A stretch of 64,000 bases of DNA from Hemicentrotus pulcherrimus (taxonomy: Eukaryota > Echinodermata > Echinoidea > Camarodonta > Strongylocentrotidae), in assembly GCA_003118195.1 (NCBI GenBank), contig BEXV01000024.1:399173-463172 (forward strand), given 5' to 3'. The translations under genes and the position numbers were made by a program. Positions 14,501 through 29,500 of this stretch are shown piece after piece; within the stretch, counting starts at the first letter, position 1, and every line of letters starts with the position of its first letter. The notes under the pieces were generated by a model. It was not told the origin of the DNA. It did no database searches and saw only the letters and a program-made list of their open reading frames with translations.

Positions 14501-17500
14501 GCACATTTTGGTACCATTTTCGTCGAAATCAGATATACTTGTAAGGTGTTACATAACAATTAGTATGCACATGTCATCAAAATCTGTACAGAAAAATATG
14601 TAGAGTTTTCTGTAGAACGCATAAAATTGGCATTTTGCATAATTAATTAGGCTATAATGACAAAAATATGCATATTAGGCAAAAAGTAATTATACCATCT
14701 TGTTCCTTACGTAAATATCTACAAACATGCAAATTTTCGCGTTCATCGGACATTCGACGGCTGAGATCATAGTACAGCCCAGTACAGTAAGGGTTAAAGG
14801 GATTGTTTAAAAATGTTAAATCTGAGATACACGGCCCTACGTGTTATCAGTGTCTGTGATATGGTATAATTTTGAAGCCCTTCAAAAAATTGCGCTTCAA
14901 AATGATCAAGAAGTGCTTCAAAAAAGTAAAAATCTTTGAGTGACTATTTTACCATGTATATTTATATGTACAATGTATTGTTAAATGTATTTTTTTTAAC
15001 GACAATTGGAAATAAATTTATAAAAATATAGTCAGTATTTGAGTAAAATATTGTTTCGGCAATCATATTTTTGGACGAAATATCTTTCATGTGTCTCTTT
15101 TTCTACTTTCAGGTGTTTCTGACGCCTGCATATATGGAGAATAACCCAACAGACAAGGAAGCTATCAGCAATCTCAGGGAGCTAATGATTGAACAGGTAG
15201 AATTTTATTCCTAAGTTTTTTTTTTTTGGAGCTTTCATGATTGATAAATATATAATAATAATAATACGAAAAATTGATATAGCACTTGTGACATAAAAGT
15301 TTCAAAGCGCTGTACACAAATCAAGATTACTTCAAGAAAAATCAATTATTACTAATGGAATTAACATTACTTAAATTACTAAGAAAAGTAAACATTATTT
15401 ACATTACTAAAGAAATTAACATAACATCTAAATTCCTGGGAAAGTTAACATATTATATTGATAATAGCAACAATTTAAAAAGACATAATGTAGGCATTGT
15501 AATACTAATTCAAACTTAATTTTTAGTTATTTTGGTTGTTTTTAAAAATCAGACCAACAAAAATTTAAATAAATATATGCAATTAACCGGATGAGATAAG
15601 TGTCAAAATAATGTTAAATATAAGAATATATAACAATATGTTTTGAAAACTGGCAGGTTTTGAATGATAGATTTATACCCTATATGTTTTGTTTTATAAA
15701 CTTTGTCATGTAGAATGATGTGTACCTCTTTGACTTTTGACTTGACTATTTTTTTTAAATATCTAAATTTTTTACTGTAAATGAATAATAATAGAGGGCA
15801 ACAAAGACACCTGAAACAATTAAAAATGGAAATATTCTTGGTTGTAATAGTTGAATATCTTGGATGACGGAGTATTGCTACACAAGGAACTGTGTTCAGA
15901 AGAATTGATGGGCTTCCATCTCAACCTGGAGAAGAAACTTGCCAAGCGCATGCAGGAATTTGACTTGGTAAGTCTTTAAAGTCATCTATTATACAAATAA
16001 TACACAGGTGTGAGTGGGTTATGGTCGATGCAGCGCATGAGGGTATTCACTATGGTGCAATATATTTCAAGAGGCCTAGTCGAGTGTATTTTGTGCCATC
16101 GTGAACACCCGAATAGCGCTGCATCGCCATAACGTCATGAACAAAAACCTGTGTATTATTTGTTTTATAAAATGGGTCATCAATATAACATAGCAAAGCC
16201 ATAAGATGTCTCCCCGCAACCCTCATCCAAGGTTGTCATCACCAAAATGCACCCCATGCAGATGCTAAAAAATGATGCATGGTCACGTGATCCATTTTGA
16301 CGCTTCTGATTGGCTACATTCTTGAACCCATTTTGTAAACTGTCATATGGAAGCAAACAAATGTTATGGGTTCATTTTATTATTGTTAAAGATAAAGTTG
16401 AGTTCCGGTCGTGCGATTGCATTGTGAAAGAAACGTGCAATCGATCAGAAAAGGTTGATCATCTAGCACATAGATACTAGTGTACTGAGAGTTTCTGGAA
16501 TCATCAAAATGACAAGAAATTTGGCCCAGTCTTGGTAAAGTTACAAGCTCTTTACACAGAAAGATGTATATGGCACTACACGAACATGTGGCACAAAAAT
16601 CTGTCCCAATTTTTATGATGTTACTTGCCATTTTTAGAATATTAAGGCATTTGAAAAGTCATGCTATTCAGGGAACATTTTTTTATCTGATGTTCTTCCA
16701 CACTTGCATAATACAATGATAACGCTTACAAATTATTTTTCACCTCTTCCTAGAACTCAACCTCCTCTTTAAATATTTGTAGTCACCTGTGCCTAGGAGA
16801 GGACTATCAAACTTGCTTACTATGACCCTTTCATCCTAATATACATGTTTGAGTTTGAGTTTGAGCTTGAGTATGAAGTTGTATTATTCAAACAAAAAGT
16901 ACATCAATATAACAATCAAATGTGAATGTTTAACAATGAAAGGATAAATGGGACCAGAAAATAGCATTTAATGCTAATCTTGTCTGGTACCACTAACACA
17001 CACAAGTATCACAGCAATGAATGAAAATGTAATGAATAAATATGAATAACTATTGAATACATACTTAAGCTACAAGCTATTCTATATCTAGGCTAAAATA
17101 TGTTCTGTGATTAAATACAAAGCTTTGGTAAAACATGTGTACATTGATAAGGGGAATATAGGCATACAGCAGGTTCCTTTACATAGCTGTAATCCTTTGC
17201 CATATAAAGACTTCTAATAAAGGGTTAACATGATTTTAAAAATATATGGTTTGAAAGCTGTCTGCTAGGCATTGAGAAGAAACATCTCCATTGAAAGATG
17301 TTACTCTAATACTTCATGTCAGATTAGCCCACAGTACATATATTGGGTGTTGAAAACCTTCAGGATAATTCAAAGTTCTGTAAAATTCCCTCGACATGAT
17401 TTGTTGTGCCTCTTTGTAAGATGTTAACTGCCACATGATAATTTTACAATGAAGATAATCTGAATGTTACTTTTCTAGGACCAACCTTAAAGGCCAAGTC

Positions 17501-20500
17501 CACTCCAAAAAATCATTTACTTTTAATAGATGAAGAAAAACTAGCAAAACGGAGCAAAATAAATTTGAGTAAAATCGGATAACTAATAAGGAAGCAATGA
17601 TTTTTTTGGAGGTATGAAAAACTTTGGAATTTAGAAAAGCACTTAACAAATTACCAATTTAGTTATTAGTTTGTGATGTCATTGCCTCACTACTTTATTA
17701 ACCAGTTGCTTTCTATATTTTTATCTTATTAATTTCCCTTTTTATCCCAGAAAACCCATGCCTTTACGCAGGTTATATGATTTGTATCATTTTGCGGGCA
17801 TGGAATTTCACAAAACCTTTTTTGAACTTTGAAGAATTGATACTATTTTCTGAATATTGTATAACAATATAGTGGTTGAGAATGTTGTTAAATAGGTATG
17901 TTGAAAATGACTAATTTTGAATGAAAAACTATGATTTCGAATCTCTCAAAGTGTTACCAATTTAAGGATTTTAAAGATTTAAAATTCCCTTGACTTGATT
18001 TGTTGAGCCTTGTGGAAGATGTTAAATACCACATGATGATTGACAAAGAAGATAATTTGAATGTTCCTTTTGTAGGGCCAACCTAAAGTGTATTCCAAGG
18101 CCAGGCCTCCATCTAGACAAGTCCAGTCTGCTGCTGCACCAACACCACCAGCCAACACCACATCTGGACCCAAAACATTCAAAAGAAATACATCGGATTT
18201 GAACTTGCAACAGTAAGTACAAAACAAATTAAATGTAAAAGGAAAAAGAGTATGAAAAAAGTTAATGCTATGTAATCAGCACGTTTACCTCTCCATAACC
18301 ACTAAGTCTATAAACGGTTAATGAAAGTAGCTATTTATGTTCAGACTTGAATTTTTAGTTTAATTATTGTTGTTTCAGTACTTCAAAATACATGTATCTG
18401 TTTCTGTTGAAGAATAATAGCCGCTTTGGGGAAACTTAATTGGTGCTTGAAAAAGATCTATATAAATCCAGGTCTCCAATATCATTGGTTGAAATTATGT
18501 TGTTATTGTAAATTTCAATGTTTATCCAAACACGTCTTTTCTCCCTCTTCTACTATTTCAAGCTATATCTTGTTATCTCATCTCCTTGTCTTTTCCCATT
18601 TCCTTGTTAATTTTTTGTGTGCAATGTTATTCCTATTTTGTTATTATTGTGCATATTACTGTATTTTATCAAACCATTTTTCTATGTACATGTATTGTAT
18701 TTTTATGTAATTTTTAATATTTTGTAAATTCACTTTGTTTCATCCTCTGGCTGATATTTTGAATGTATTTAAAAAAAATCAATATACCAGTCCAAATCAA
18801 ATCAAATCAAATCAAATTTGATTGTTTTATATTTGCAGACCCAGCAAGGACAGAAAAAACAGCATGTTCTACTTTCAAACACCAGTGGACATACCAGTAT
18901 CGGTAATGTATAACATACATCTAATGGCTCCTTCTAATGAGAACGTTGCTAGATAAGACTTTCGTAGCAGTGCTTACCAAAACAAAAGAAATTAACTCTG
19001 TGCTTGAAATGTGTTAATGTGAATGTAACATAAAAAATTGCATTGTATGCTTGGATCAGTTTTATCAATGACAATTTTCATGAATTGTTTCCGTTGGAGT
19101 GTGTCTTTGCTCATTAAAAAAAAAAAATTATGTTCGTTGTGTTGAGCAGATGTAAAATGGTAGACACTTTTTGTTATTAATTGTAAAATTCACGTTAAAA
19201 AATGCATACACGATAGTCTTGTGATTTGCTAAAATTGGTGCGATATAAAAGTCAAGATTTTTTAATTGCATTCCTTTACTTGCAATTATTGTTCTGTTTG
19301 TAGATCTCTTTTCTACTCACCCAGCTGGTCCTTCCCTTCAAAATGCTTTGGATCTTTAAGTTCAAAATACATGCACTTTCTGCACCACATCTCTTTCCCA
19401 TGTTTGATTTTACCACTGAAATATTTATGTCTGCGTCATACATGTAGATAGCTGAAAAGTGTTGAATTGACTATACATGCTTCTTTACAGATCATTTTGC
19501 CTGCTACAATTATTTTAATCATGTTAAATTTATGTGTAAATGCAGGGTTACAGCTGTTAATAGTGAAGGACTTGATAGAGCAATGCTTTGACTTTGAAGG
19601 AAAAAAATTGCTGGCATGCAATAACACTTTTAAGCTTACAAATTTTGCACCATTTTGATACAATTATAGAATAAAATAAAAATCAGAGAACCATGCGACC
19701 TAGCAATTATCATATGATATTTGATATGTTTAATGAATCCTCTGTAAGATTCTTCTATTACAAAGGTTGAATATCATATGATGGTCTTCTGATATGGCGC
19801 CTCATTTGTCATTCTAAATGCACAAAGTCAAATGCTCTCATCGTTCAAACGTGGAGGAAATGGTTCCATTCTATTAAATTCACATAATATTTCATATTTA
19901 AAACAATTTTAAAAGTTCAAATAGGAGATATGCTTTTCTCTAAAGCTTTATGGTCTTTTATTTACTAATTGGTCCATGAGTTCCCTGTCATATCTTTACC
20001 CCTTATTTCTCATTTATATCCAAATCTGTCCAAGTCTTTATCTCATACTCTCTTGGATCTGACTTTGACAATTCAAATCTTGTGAATTATGGAACATCTT
20101 TCTCTGTATCTTTTATGTTTACTTTACCTAATACTACCTTCTTTCTTCCTTCATCAACACTAACTCTGTCATTCTATCCTATTATGAATACCCGTCATAG
20201 TAAATTCAATTCAATTCAATTCATTTGATTTGCACATTTGATAAAAACACAATTACAAACATACACAAATTCCTTTTCACTTCGCATCATGCATGCCTTT
20301 CCCTCACAATAATGCATTCATGCTATCTGTACATATGCTCACTCTTTGTAAGTGGCCTTTAAAATGCCTCCCTTATGAATAATTTTGAAATCTCTTTTCC
20401 ACCCACCCACCCACCCACTCTTCTGAATCTATTCGTGCCATCATGTGCACTCTTCTGATACCCCCCTTCCACCCCCTTCCGCCTCTTCAGAGCCGTACAC

Positions 20501-23500
20501 TGCCAGAGGGTGGGGGCACATTACAGCGTGGTAGAGCCACCATTGCTACTACCACCCCAATGTCAGAAGAGGTACATGAGCCCCCCGGAATGCCTCCTCC
20601 TGATATGCCGCCACCACCTCTTCCCAATTCCAAGCATCATGTCTCGCATGTAGATCCCACGGGGTACATCCGCATTCTGCCGGTACATACAATGCACTTT
20701 TCATTTTCATTATAGCATTTAAAGTATTCATAGAAATGCCCACCACGCACAATACGATCTGACTGCGATCAGATTTTGAACGAAATTGCAGTATCTATAG
20801 ATATAACTATCAGACATGTTAAACGTTTCCTATTACAGGACATATTGTTGATATGAATAGTAAAATAAATATTGCAGGATGTTGTGTCATTTGGTTGGAG
20901 TATAGCCCAAATCTGCTATAAATCTAATAGTGATGCACAATTTTTGCTTGTCACAAGTCATTTTAGGATTTAAAGCTGATCTAGCCTTTTCATTGACTAG
21001 AAAGCCTGCAGTACCCACAAATTACACATTTCTATTACCATTGGAAACTTAATAAGGACGATTTCACAGCTTTAAAGCTTTAAACCTTAATGATATTGTA
21101 CTTAATTTCTTTATTTTTAATTGAATTTTGATCGTATTGTGTATGGTGGACTTATGACTCAATTCCACATGGTGCGCCCTTCATAAATGAGCTGCTCTCA
21201 CCATTAATGGTAAACACTGCCTGTGACATTATTGATTTTAATAATTTCATGAAGGTCATAATAATCGTTTTGCTGCAGTTTTCTGGAATATTCTTGGATT
21301 CATTAACCTATTGGATGGTCATAGTCAGCATTACCATGTAGGGTAATACGATGTTGATGGCTAGAGGTATCAAAGGGTTATATATCAGTAATTCTGACAA
21401 CAAAAATTTGCTCAAGTTTCAAATGCATTTTATACTTCAAAGTTTAGGGCATGGGTGTGGAAGAAATAGTTCCTATGCAATACACCGATGACATGATATC
21501 CAAGATCTTTCCCAGAAGACACTCAATTTGTGTTGATTCTTAAAGGGGTGCACTCTGTAAACTAACTTTGAAGAAGAAAAAATATGTCTATTACTTACCA
21601 GTATCTAAAATAAACTAAAGATAAATGACCCCCTACAGGGTCATAGAGAGGAGTCTTAAGCAAATGCAAAATGGAAAGAAATTAATAAATAATAAATACA
21701 ATTTTAATTTTTGAAATCTTTCTTATGTATTGATTGTCATTAGGGCTCACAGGAGATGTGGAATTGAGTCTAAAATTTTGTGAGATATTGTTTATCATTC
21801 ATTCAGTTCAAGTATTCCAGGGATTTTTTCAGTTATTTTTTATTTCTAATGGTTGGATAAACCTCGGCTCGCAATAAATGTTTTATGGTTCAGATTTTTT
21901 TAATGCTATTACAGTTCAAACATACAATTTGCATGTTTTTGATGTTGTTGTGCCTTTGCCTTTGGTTTTCATTTTACATTTATCGCTTTTTTTCTGTTTG
22001 CCTGCTTTCAATACACCTATCGATATTTGTCAATTTTATTTTTAGAATGAGTTTTTCTTGTCTTATACTAACTTTCCGAACTAAAGTGCTTGCAAATGTG
22101 AATGTTCATAGTTTCCATCTCTGCTTGATTTACAGTTTTTCTCAGTGATGCTTACATGCAGATTGTAACTTGCTTTTTGTATTATATTAAAGATGGTTTG
22201 TCCCTTTTGCAGACCCCCTAAAACCTGAAGTTCCATGAATGCAGTGGTCTATCAAAGAGGGTTTTTTTTAAGAATCTCCTACCAAATGAAGAAAAAAAAA
22301 ATGCAAACTTGTTTTCATAAAAAAAAAAAATTGAATGTTTAATTCCAGATGTTCATTTTCTAGACTCAAAAAATATTTGTACATAATTCAAAATTAATTT
22401 GACCGTTACAACTTTTGATTTGAGAAAAGCTCCCTCTGCAGCAATATGTAACAATATTGTACACACTTGCCAAGTTTCATGGAGTTTTCACTAGTCTGCA
22501 AAAGGAACTTAATGCTTTAAAAGCTGCTTTGTGTAGGCAAAATGTAGATGGCCTGATACAAGTATATACATGACATTAACTGATATTTTGTCTATATTAG
22601 TTTTGTATAACCACAAGTTTACTCCACAGTTTCTTTCGGAGGTAGTTAGTACAGATGCTCTTGGGTACTAGCATTTGTATGTCATGGTTGAGAATTGGAG
22701 ATATACGTAAAATTGTTAAATGTATGTTGTTTTTCCTTAATGAACTTGAGAAATGTCTGCATGACGATTAAGACATGCTTCATAGAACAAATACAATTTA
22801 CATTACCGGTACTACTTTTTGTTAAATGTTTGCCTGCCTTCAATATACTTTATTCAATACACCTTATCTACAAAATTTCCCAATTTTTTCATCAAATTTG
22901 TTCCAACATAAAACTTAACTTGATTTTCAAATCTCAAACAATGTTTTGTCATGGACAATGGGATTGTTCTAAAATGGGGGTTTAATAATATATTCATTAA
23001 AAAAGTATATAATACCTGGCCCCCAGAATATACATGTAAAAACTATCAAACCAAATATACTAATGATTCATTGAGTTTAGCATTGTCATATTGAAATATC
23101 CAAAGATTAAAATCTTAAAGTGCTTTAAAACCATTTAATGTAGATAAGATTCTTTTCTATGAGATGAAATTTTGCCATGTTTGTCAGATCAGTGTAGCAA
23201 GTACCAAAAGTATGCAAAAGGACAGTGCAGTGGTTTGTTTTATTATTTTCATATAAAGCTTAGAAAATTATTATTGTAAAACAAGAACAATTTTTTTAAA
23301 GGGATAAATAAACACACAAAAAGGCAGCGATCTTGCCAGTAGTCAATTTGAGCTAATATACGAAGGCATTACTAAATTTGTTAACAATGCTGGGTTTTTA
23401 ATAAGTGACTTTGCTTATGCAGGTGGTTGGTTAATGTAAAATGATTTGTTTCTCTGCTTTAACATTTTTGTTCTCTTTTGTCATAAAAGAAGGTCAAAAT

Positions 23501-26500
23501 CTTCAACTAAAATTGAATACCTTGTACATGTATTAAAGTAAATGAATTTTACAGCCTATATTTACGTACAGGGTACATGCCTCTGCCAGTGTGTGGATTC
23601 AATGCTAGGCAGGGCTTTTTCTGTCGATACCTTTGTCTGTGTTGTTCCTTTGATGGAGCTAATTGCTTATACTTAGCTAAGTATCATTGGAGACATAAGA
23701 TACTTCTTGTACCTACGTCCAGTGCAATGAGCTGTATCATGGCCCAGTTTCATAAACCTTGTAATCAATAACAAACTTGTAATCAATATCAAACAAATGC
23801 TTAAATTCTATGACAAATAACTACCAGCCAATCAGATGCCACAAATTCAGTACATTATAATATTTATTATAACTTGTTATTGATAACAAGTTTTATGAAT
23901 CAGGGCCCTGGCTCCTCTTTCATTAAACTGATTATCAGTAACATTACAATAACTGTTATAAGCTACTGAATTTGTGGCATTTGATTGGCCGAGAGCACAT
24001 TTGTCATAGAAATTAAACATTTGTTATTGATAATATCTTTTATGAATCGGGGCCCAGATCCATTTCAGAGAGCACTCTGAGCCAGACAGCATGCAGACAT
24101 TTTAATTGTATATTTTGATTCGAGTACTCATACAATGGTTTTGAATAACTTTGCTTGTACTCACAGAAACGAAATCGGTCTCAATCTGTCTTTACTATCC
24201 TGGACTCGACGCAGGTATACTAAATGTCATTAATGCTCCGCATATACACGTAACACGTGTATACATGTTTAATAGACAATTATTCAGCCACCAAGCTATT
24301 TCCTGCCATATCATGGCAACTGTCATCTATTCAAACCTTATAACACATAGACTGGGGAAAGCATACATGTAAAGATTTAGTTCATGGGATGGTATAGAGT
24401 CACAATAAGGTGGATTCACAATCCCAAACACCATCTAGTGTCACTAGTGTTTACCGGTAGTTGATTTAATGTGATGCATTATGGGGAAAATGTGAAAAAA
24501 ATATCAGCTTTAGCATCGTTATATACCCTTGGAGTTTGGGGGATTTAATTAGAAGTTTTGGTAGAGAAAGTTTCAATAGCTTTATAATATCTGGGTGAAA
24601 TTTTGCGCTGATTACAAAAACATCATTTCATAAGTTTTTGTCATTTTAATCGCTGGCTAGCGTTTTGCTGTGCTGCATTGGTTGAAAGATGTGCTGTAGA
24701 CCCACNNNNNNNNNNNNNNNNNNNNNNNNNNNNNNNNNNNGGGGGGGGGGGGGAGAGGGGGTGGGGGCTGTAAATTGTGAATCCACCCTATTACGCCATG
24801 CTTCTACTAATTCAGCTTTTAACTTTGGTATTTTTTTTCATATTCTTTCCAAGATGACTTTCTGACGAGCATTCATAGATGCTAGTTTTTCAATCAGTTA
24901 GCTAGCTTGCTTATGCTTAAAGCAAATAATAACACAGGGTGTATACTTTGTATCTAAGACTGTTAACACATTTTGTTCAGGAAATGGAATGATTTTGTTG
25001 ATGGGATTGTCTGGAGCTTCACACAAACCATGCTTCTACTAATTTGACAAATTTTCTTTCAGGAGAAGTTGATTTAATACAAATTTAACATCCAAATTAT
25101 ATTTTAAAGTATTTGTTTCAGTATGATATCTTGTTGAAGCATTGATTGGTAGATCTAAGAGGGGGATGGTCTACTGAGGACCTGCTATCTTTTCTTCTAT
25201 TCAAACATGGTAGTTTTAGATGTCACATTGTTTTACCATCAGATCTTTCAAAAGAAACCGTTTAAAGTGGTTCATAGAGTCATCTGCTACATGCCGATGT
25301 GAAAAATACATAATTTTTTTTAATATACTTATATATCAAAGCATTCTTTTAAAATCTTCTTTCATGTCATAATATAAATACAGGAAGGATCAGGAGGTTT
25401 TATTGTTTAATTGCACAATCAGCGTAGAGAGTTTTGTGACATTCACATCTAAAATCTCTTTGTTCTGCAATGTTTTAAGTACAGGACAAAGGGTACCGGG
25501 TATTCTTTTTTCATCACCTGAAAGGCTTTTATATAGATAAGCCTACAAAGATAGGTTTTGACTGCTGTTCAGCAGTGTGTAGTCCCCCAAAATATGGGCC
25601 TGAATCTATTATATTTTGGTGTAAGGTGATGACAGGACTGGTATAATTTTGCATGTGGGCATTTCAGAGAATTATTTTATTTCAAATAACTTTTTAATTA
25701 CATTTTTTTTTTAATATAAAAAAATATGTGAACTCTATTTCAAAATCCATGTTGAATGTACGGTAGATATGGTGATTTTAAAAGCCGGAAGCACACATCT
25801 GGTTTTATTTTGTATTTAAATTATTTTTTCCAGGGGGTATCACGATTAGTTCAAAAGAAACATTTGATACTCAAAGGCGCTTTACATCTAAACTATTGTC
25901 TAAGCCACATATATATGGTCAGCCATAAATGCCTACAAAGTTGGATTTGAACAAACAAAATTGTGAAGTCAACCTCCTTAATCTTAATTATTGTATACTA
26001 TAATATGATCGACGGGGACATCAAAAAAAAGTTTGCTTCTTTGTTTGTGCTTTTAACCCCACTCTTTTTATTATTGATAAATGTGACCCTTTTGGTAGAC
26101 CATAGTAAATGGGTAAAAACTCAATCAATGGTTGACAACCTTTGTCCATTTAGGCTAGAGTGTTTCTGATTTAGGTGTTATTTGGGGTTACCATGCCCTG
26201 TAGCATATAGATTTCATATATTTCAATCATCACCATCAGTTCTACATGTATACAGTAGTTTCTTTGACATCGATTTAGACCTCTATCAGTTCATGAGTTT
26301 CTTTCACATGAATCTGTAAGACATCGCAAACTATAACAGATATTGCTACTTTGTCGCTATTCTTTCAGTTGTCTGTTATCTGTATTTCATGACTTGCTAC
26401 CGGTATATACTTAGTTTTCATACTCGGTTTACATTGAAACACCCAATGCCTAGATTAGAACTTGTTGTGACTCAAGTCCATTGTTAGCCTCTATCCATTT

Positions 26501-29500
26501 GAGACATCGGTTATCTTATCTTGTGAAGTGATGTCTCTCATTTTAGTTCTTTCAATAATCATCAAGTATTATATTCTCTTTCTCTTGATTAATAATCATT
26601 TATACTTATTTCATGTTTTGTCGTTATATATTTTGATTTTGTTTTTTGTGATTGTTTCAGTAATCAATTTTGGTTGAAGTGTTTGTATTGACCGTTATTT
26701 TGTCTTGAGAATATTTACTGACACCTTATAATTTTATGTGCAAAAGAATGTTGCATGCTGCATTTTGAAATAATTTAAATTGTCAATGGCATTGCTTCAA
26801 TTCTGTGTTCTGTTCTTGTTTTGCTAGTATGTGTATTCTTGAGGGTGGAAATAGTAATAGTCAAAACTGGGGACTTATGTATAAAAGCAATTTTCAAATG
26901 GCTTGCATTAAAAGTCTTCAGAAACTATTGTCCATCGTTTCAAACTTCTTCCAGGAGGAACATATGAGGAAAATTTATACAAGAAATTATCAATAATTAT
27001 ACCTTGTTTTTAGTTTGCTGAGATATAAAGTCAGATGTATTGACTCTAGCTGTTGGGACTTTGTTTCAATTTTGTAGAAGCAGTCTGGAAAAACGAAGGA
27101 AAGAAAGGAATCTTTGCCTACACCACTGGCACTCAATTACCCAAATACAGGTACAGGTACATATTTGAAGATTTTCCATTTTTACCTGGCATTTTTGAAA
27201 TTTTAAACTCTATGCAAATATATTACAAATTATCATCGATTGTATGGGGGGGGGGGGTAGTGATGAAAGTAGCTTGTTATATAAGTTATTAAAAAGTAAT
27301 TTATTTTTTTCTCATGAAAAGTAAGATGTGTTGGAAAGACATTGATTAAATGAGTTAATTCCTAACAAAATGGCATTTAGAATGTGTTATGTTGACAATT
27401 ACTCCCCGTTTTAGAAGGTTACCGGTAAAATGTACAGACCCTAAATTCCCTTTTATCTTAAGTCGTGACATCAAACACTTTTTTTTCTTCCCACTGCCTA
27501 TATGAAAATTGTTCCATTTACTTCAAATTTGTACAAAGCAAATTTACCTGTTAAAATCTAACATTCAGATCATTATCATGTATGTGATCCATGTTGAAAC
27601 ATTTTGCTTGTATCTATTCTATTTGGTCCTGTTAATCAGCAATACAAGAGTTTACCACTGATGTGCCTGATTCAGCAGTATCGACATCGTCTTCAAACCG
27701 CACAAGTGCGAGTCCATCTGTATCGTCAGCTCGTCTATCTCAAGAGTCCAGTCAATCTTCATCATCTAATCTGGATGATAGACCACCAAGTCTACCAAGG
27801 AAAGGAAGCTCAAGACCTAGCTCATCCGGCTCAGGTATAGACATTGTTCATTTATCAAAGTATTTATACAGTCTGTAATAGCCAGGAGGCCTTGTCAGTG
27901 GTTAGAGTACCATACTGTAATAATAACAACATAGAAATTTAGACATTGGTCAGAATTCAAAGATTTTTTTTTCTTTCTTCAAACCATTGTTTGAATCTGC
28001 ATGAGCATCTATAGTACGCTCATGGCTTCATGTACAGTATTAAACAGGAAGTATAGTATATATATATATATATATCTATATCTATATATATATATATACA
28101 TACACATGTAGGCGTGAAGAAAACGGTCTAGGAACGTGAGACGTAGCTGTACTTTACAAGTTTATTGCGAGCTTTCGGCTTGTGAGGCCTTCTTCAGGTT
28201 CTGAAGTACAAACACATACAAAAACAAAAACATTGTATAAACAAATATACAAGGCATACAAACTTAATATACATGCATATGCATGTATAAATATTTATTT
28301 TAACCTATTAAAGGTGGGGTTCTAAACCATAGTTGAGTCCATAGTGTCAATTTGAACCCCTTTTCTCAGTTTGGCTCATTCTGACATACCGTCCATGTAG
28401 TAATTTTAATCAAAGAGTTTATGGGTATAAAGATAACAACTTTAAAGCCTCACTGCACTACTTATAGCTACTTGCGCCCTCTATATAGAAAACAATGCCT
28501 AATCGGTGACTATTGGTCCCCCATGGTTCCATTTTTCTTATGTTAACTGAGAGCTAAATTGATGAAATATATATAACTACCTGTCAGTGACCAAGCAGGG
28601 AGGTCTAGTCCCTCCTGGCCAAACTAATGCAAAGGGGGTTTAATAGAAACATTAAGAAATCAGATTATATTTTTGTTTTCATCTAAGCTGCAAGTACAAG
28701 TAGATATGCCCTAAAGTGTATTGAAGCTTTGTTTGTGTAAAAAGTCTTGGAATAGCTTCATGAATTATTGCAAACTTTACTTCTTAGTGAAGCTTTTTCA
28801 TTTTTTATTTAAGAGTTCTGGAAAAAGATTGATGGTGATTTTTAGAATGAACTTAGAGCCCTTTAGATTGATTAAAAAAGTTATTGCAAACGTTACTTCT
28901 TGAGTTCGCAGCATAACAATAGGATACGCTTTACATCCATTGTATGCATGTGCTACCTCCAAATGCCTTCTGAGGTCTTAAAATTTAATGTAAAGGTAAA
29001 ACCTACTTGTGATATTTTTTTTTTCCATTATGCAGTTTTTTCAATTCAGAATAGAAGACATGAGGATTTTTGTTTGTTTGCTTATCATAGGTATCCTATC
29101 TGCATTTTAGTTTTGAGGCTCCAACTTTAATTTGCATGGTTTCCATTTAACTGTGAATTTATCAGTGAAAGAGAATTATCTATTCACATTTACAATTTAC
29201 ATTTTCTGGTCTGAACATAAACTGGTCCATCTTCACTTGTACTCGTCATATTTTCACTACATTATTCAGATTTTTTTGTTATACTGTATACCCTATTAGC
29301 CTGTCCATTTACATGTAGAAGTAACTATCTTTCATTGCATTAATTTTAAAATCTGGAATCCGATTTGAAATAGTTTTTGAAGAAAAAAATTGCTCAAGCG
29401 GTGATCAAGTATCAGTCGAACATCAACATGCGTAAAAATAGATCAAATCTCTTTTCCTCACTTGACTTCCTTGCAACCTCGTTCATCTCACTCATGATAT

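Larger units (their letters stand above)
20683..27077 (+). other. 6.4-kb DOCK intron
   Basis: AT-rich. Besides the MITEs at 23740 and 24406 and the small gap at 24706-24740, no exon with matching phase, splice sites and coding sense was found. Short ORFs here are T-rich and low in complexity. Confidence 0.6.
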
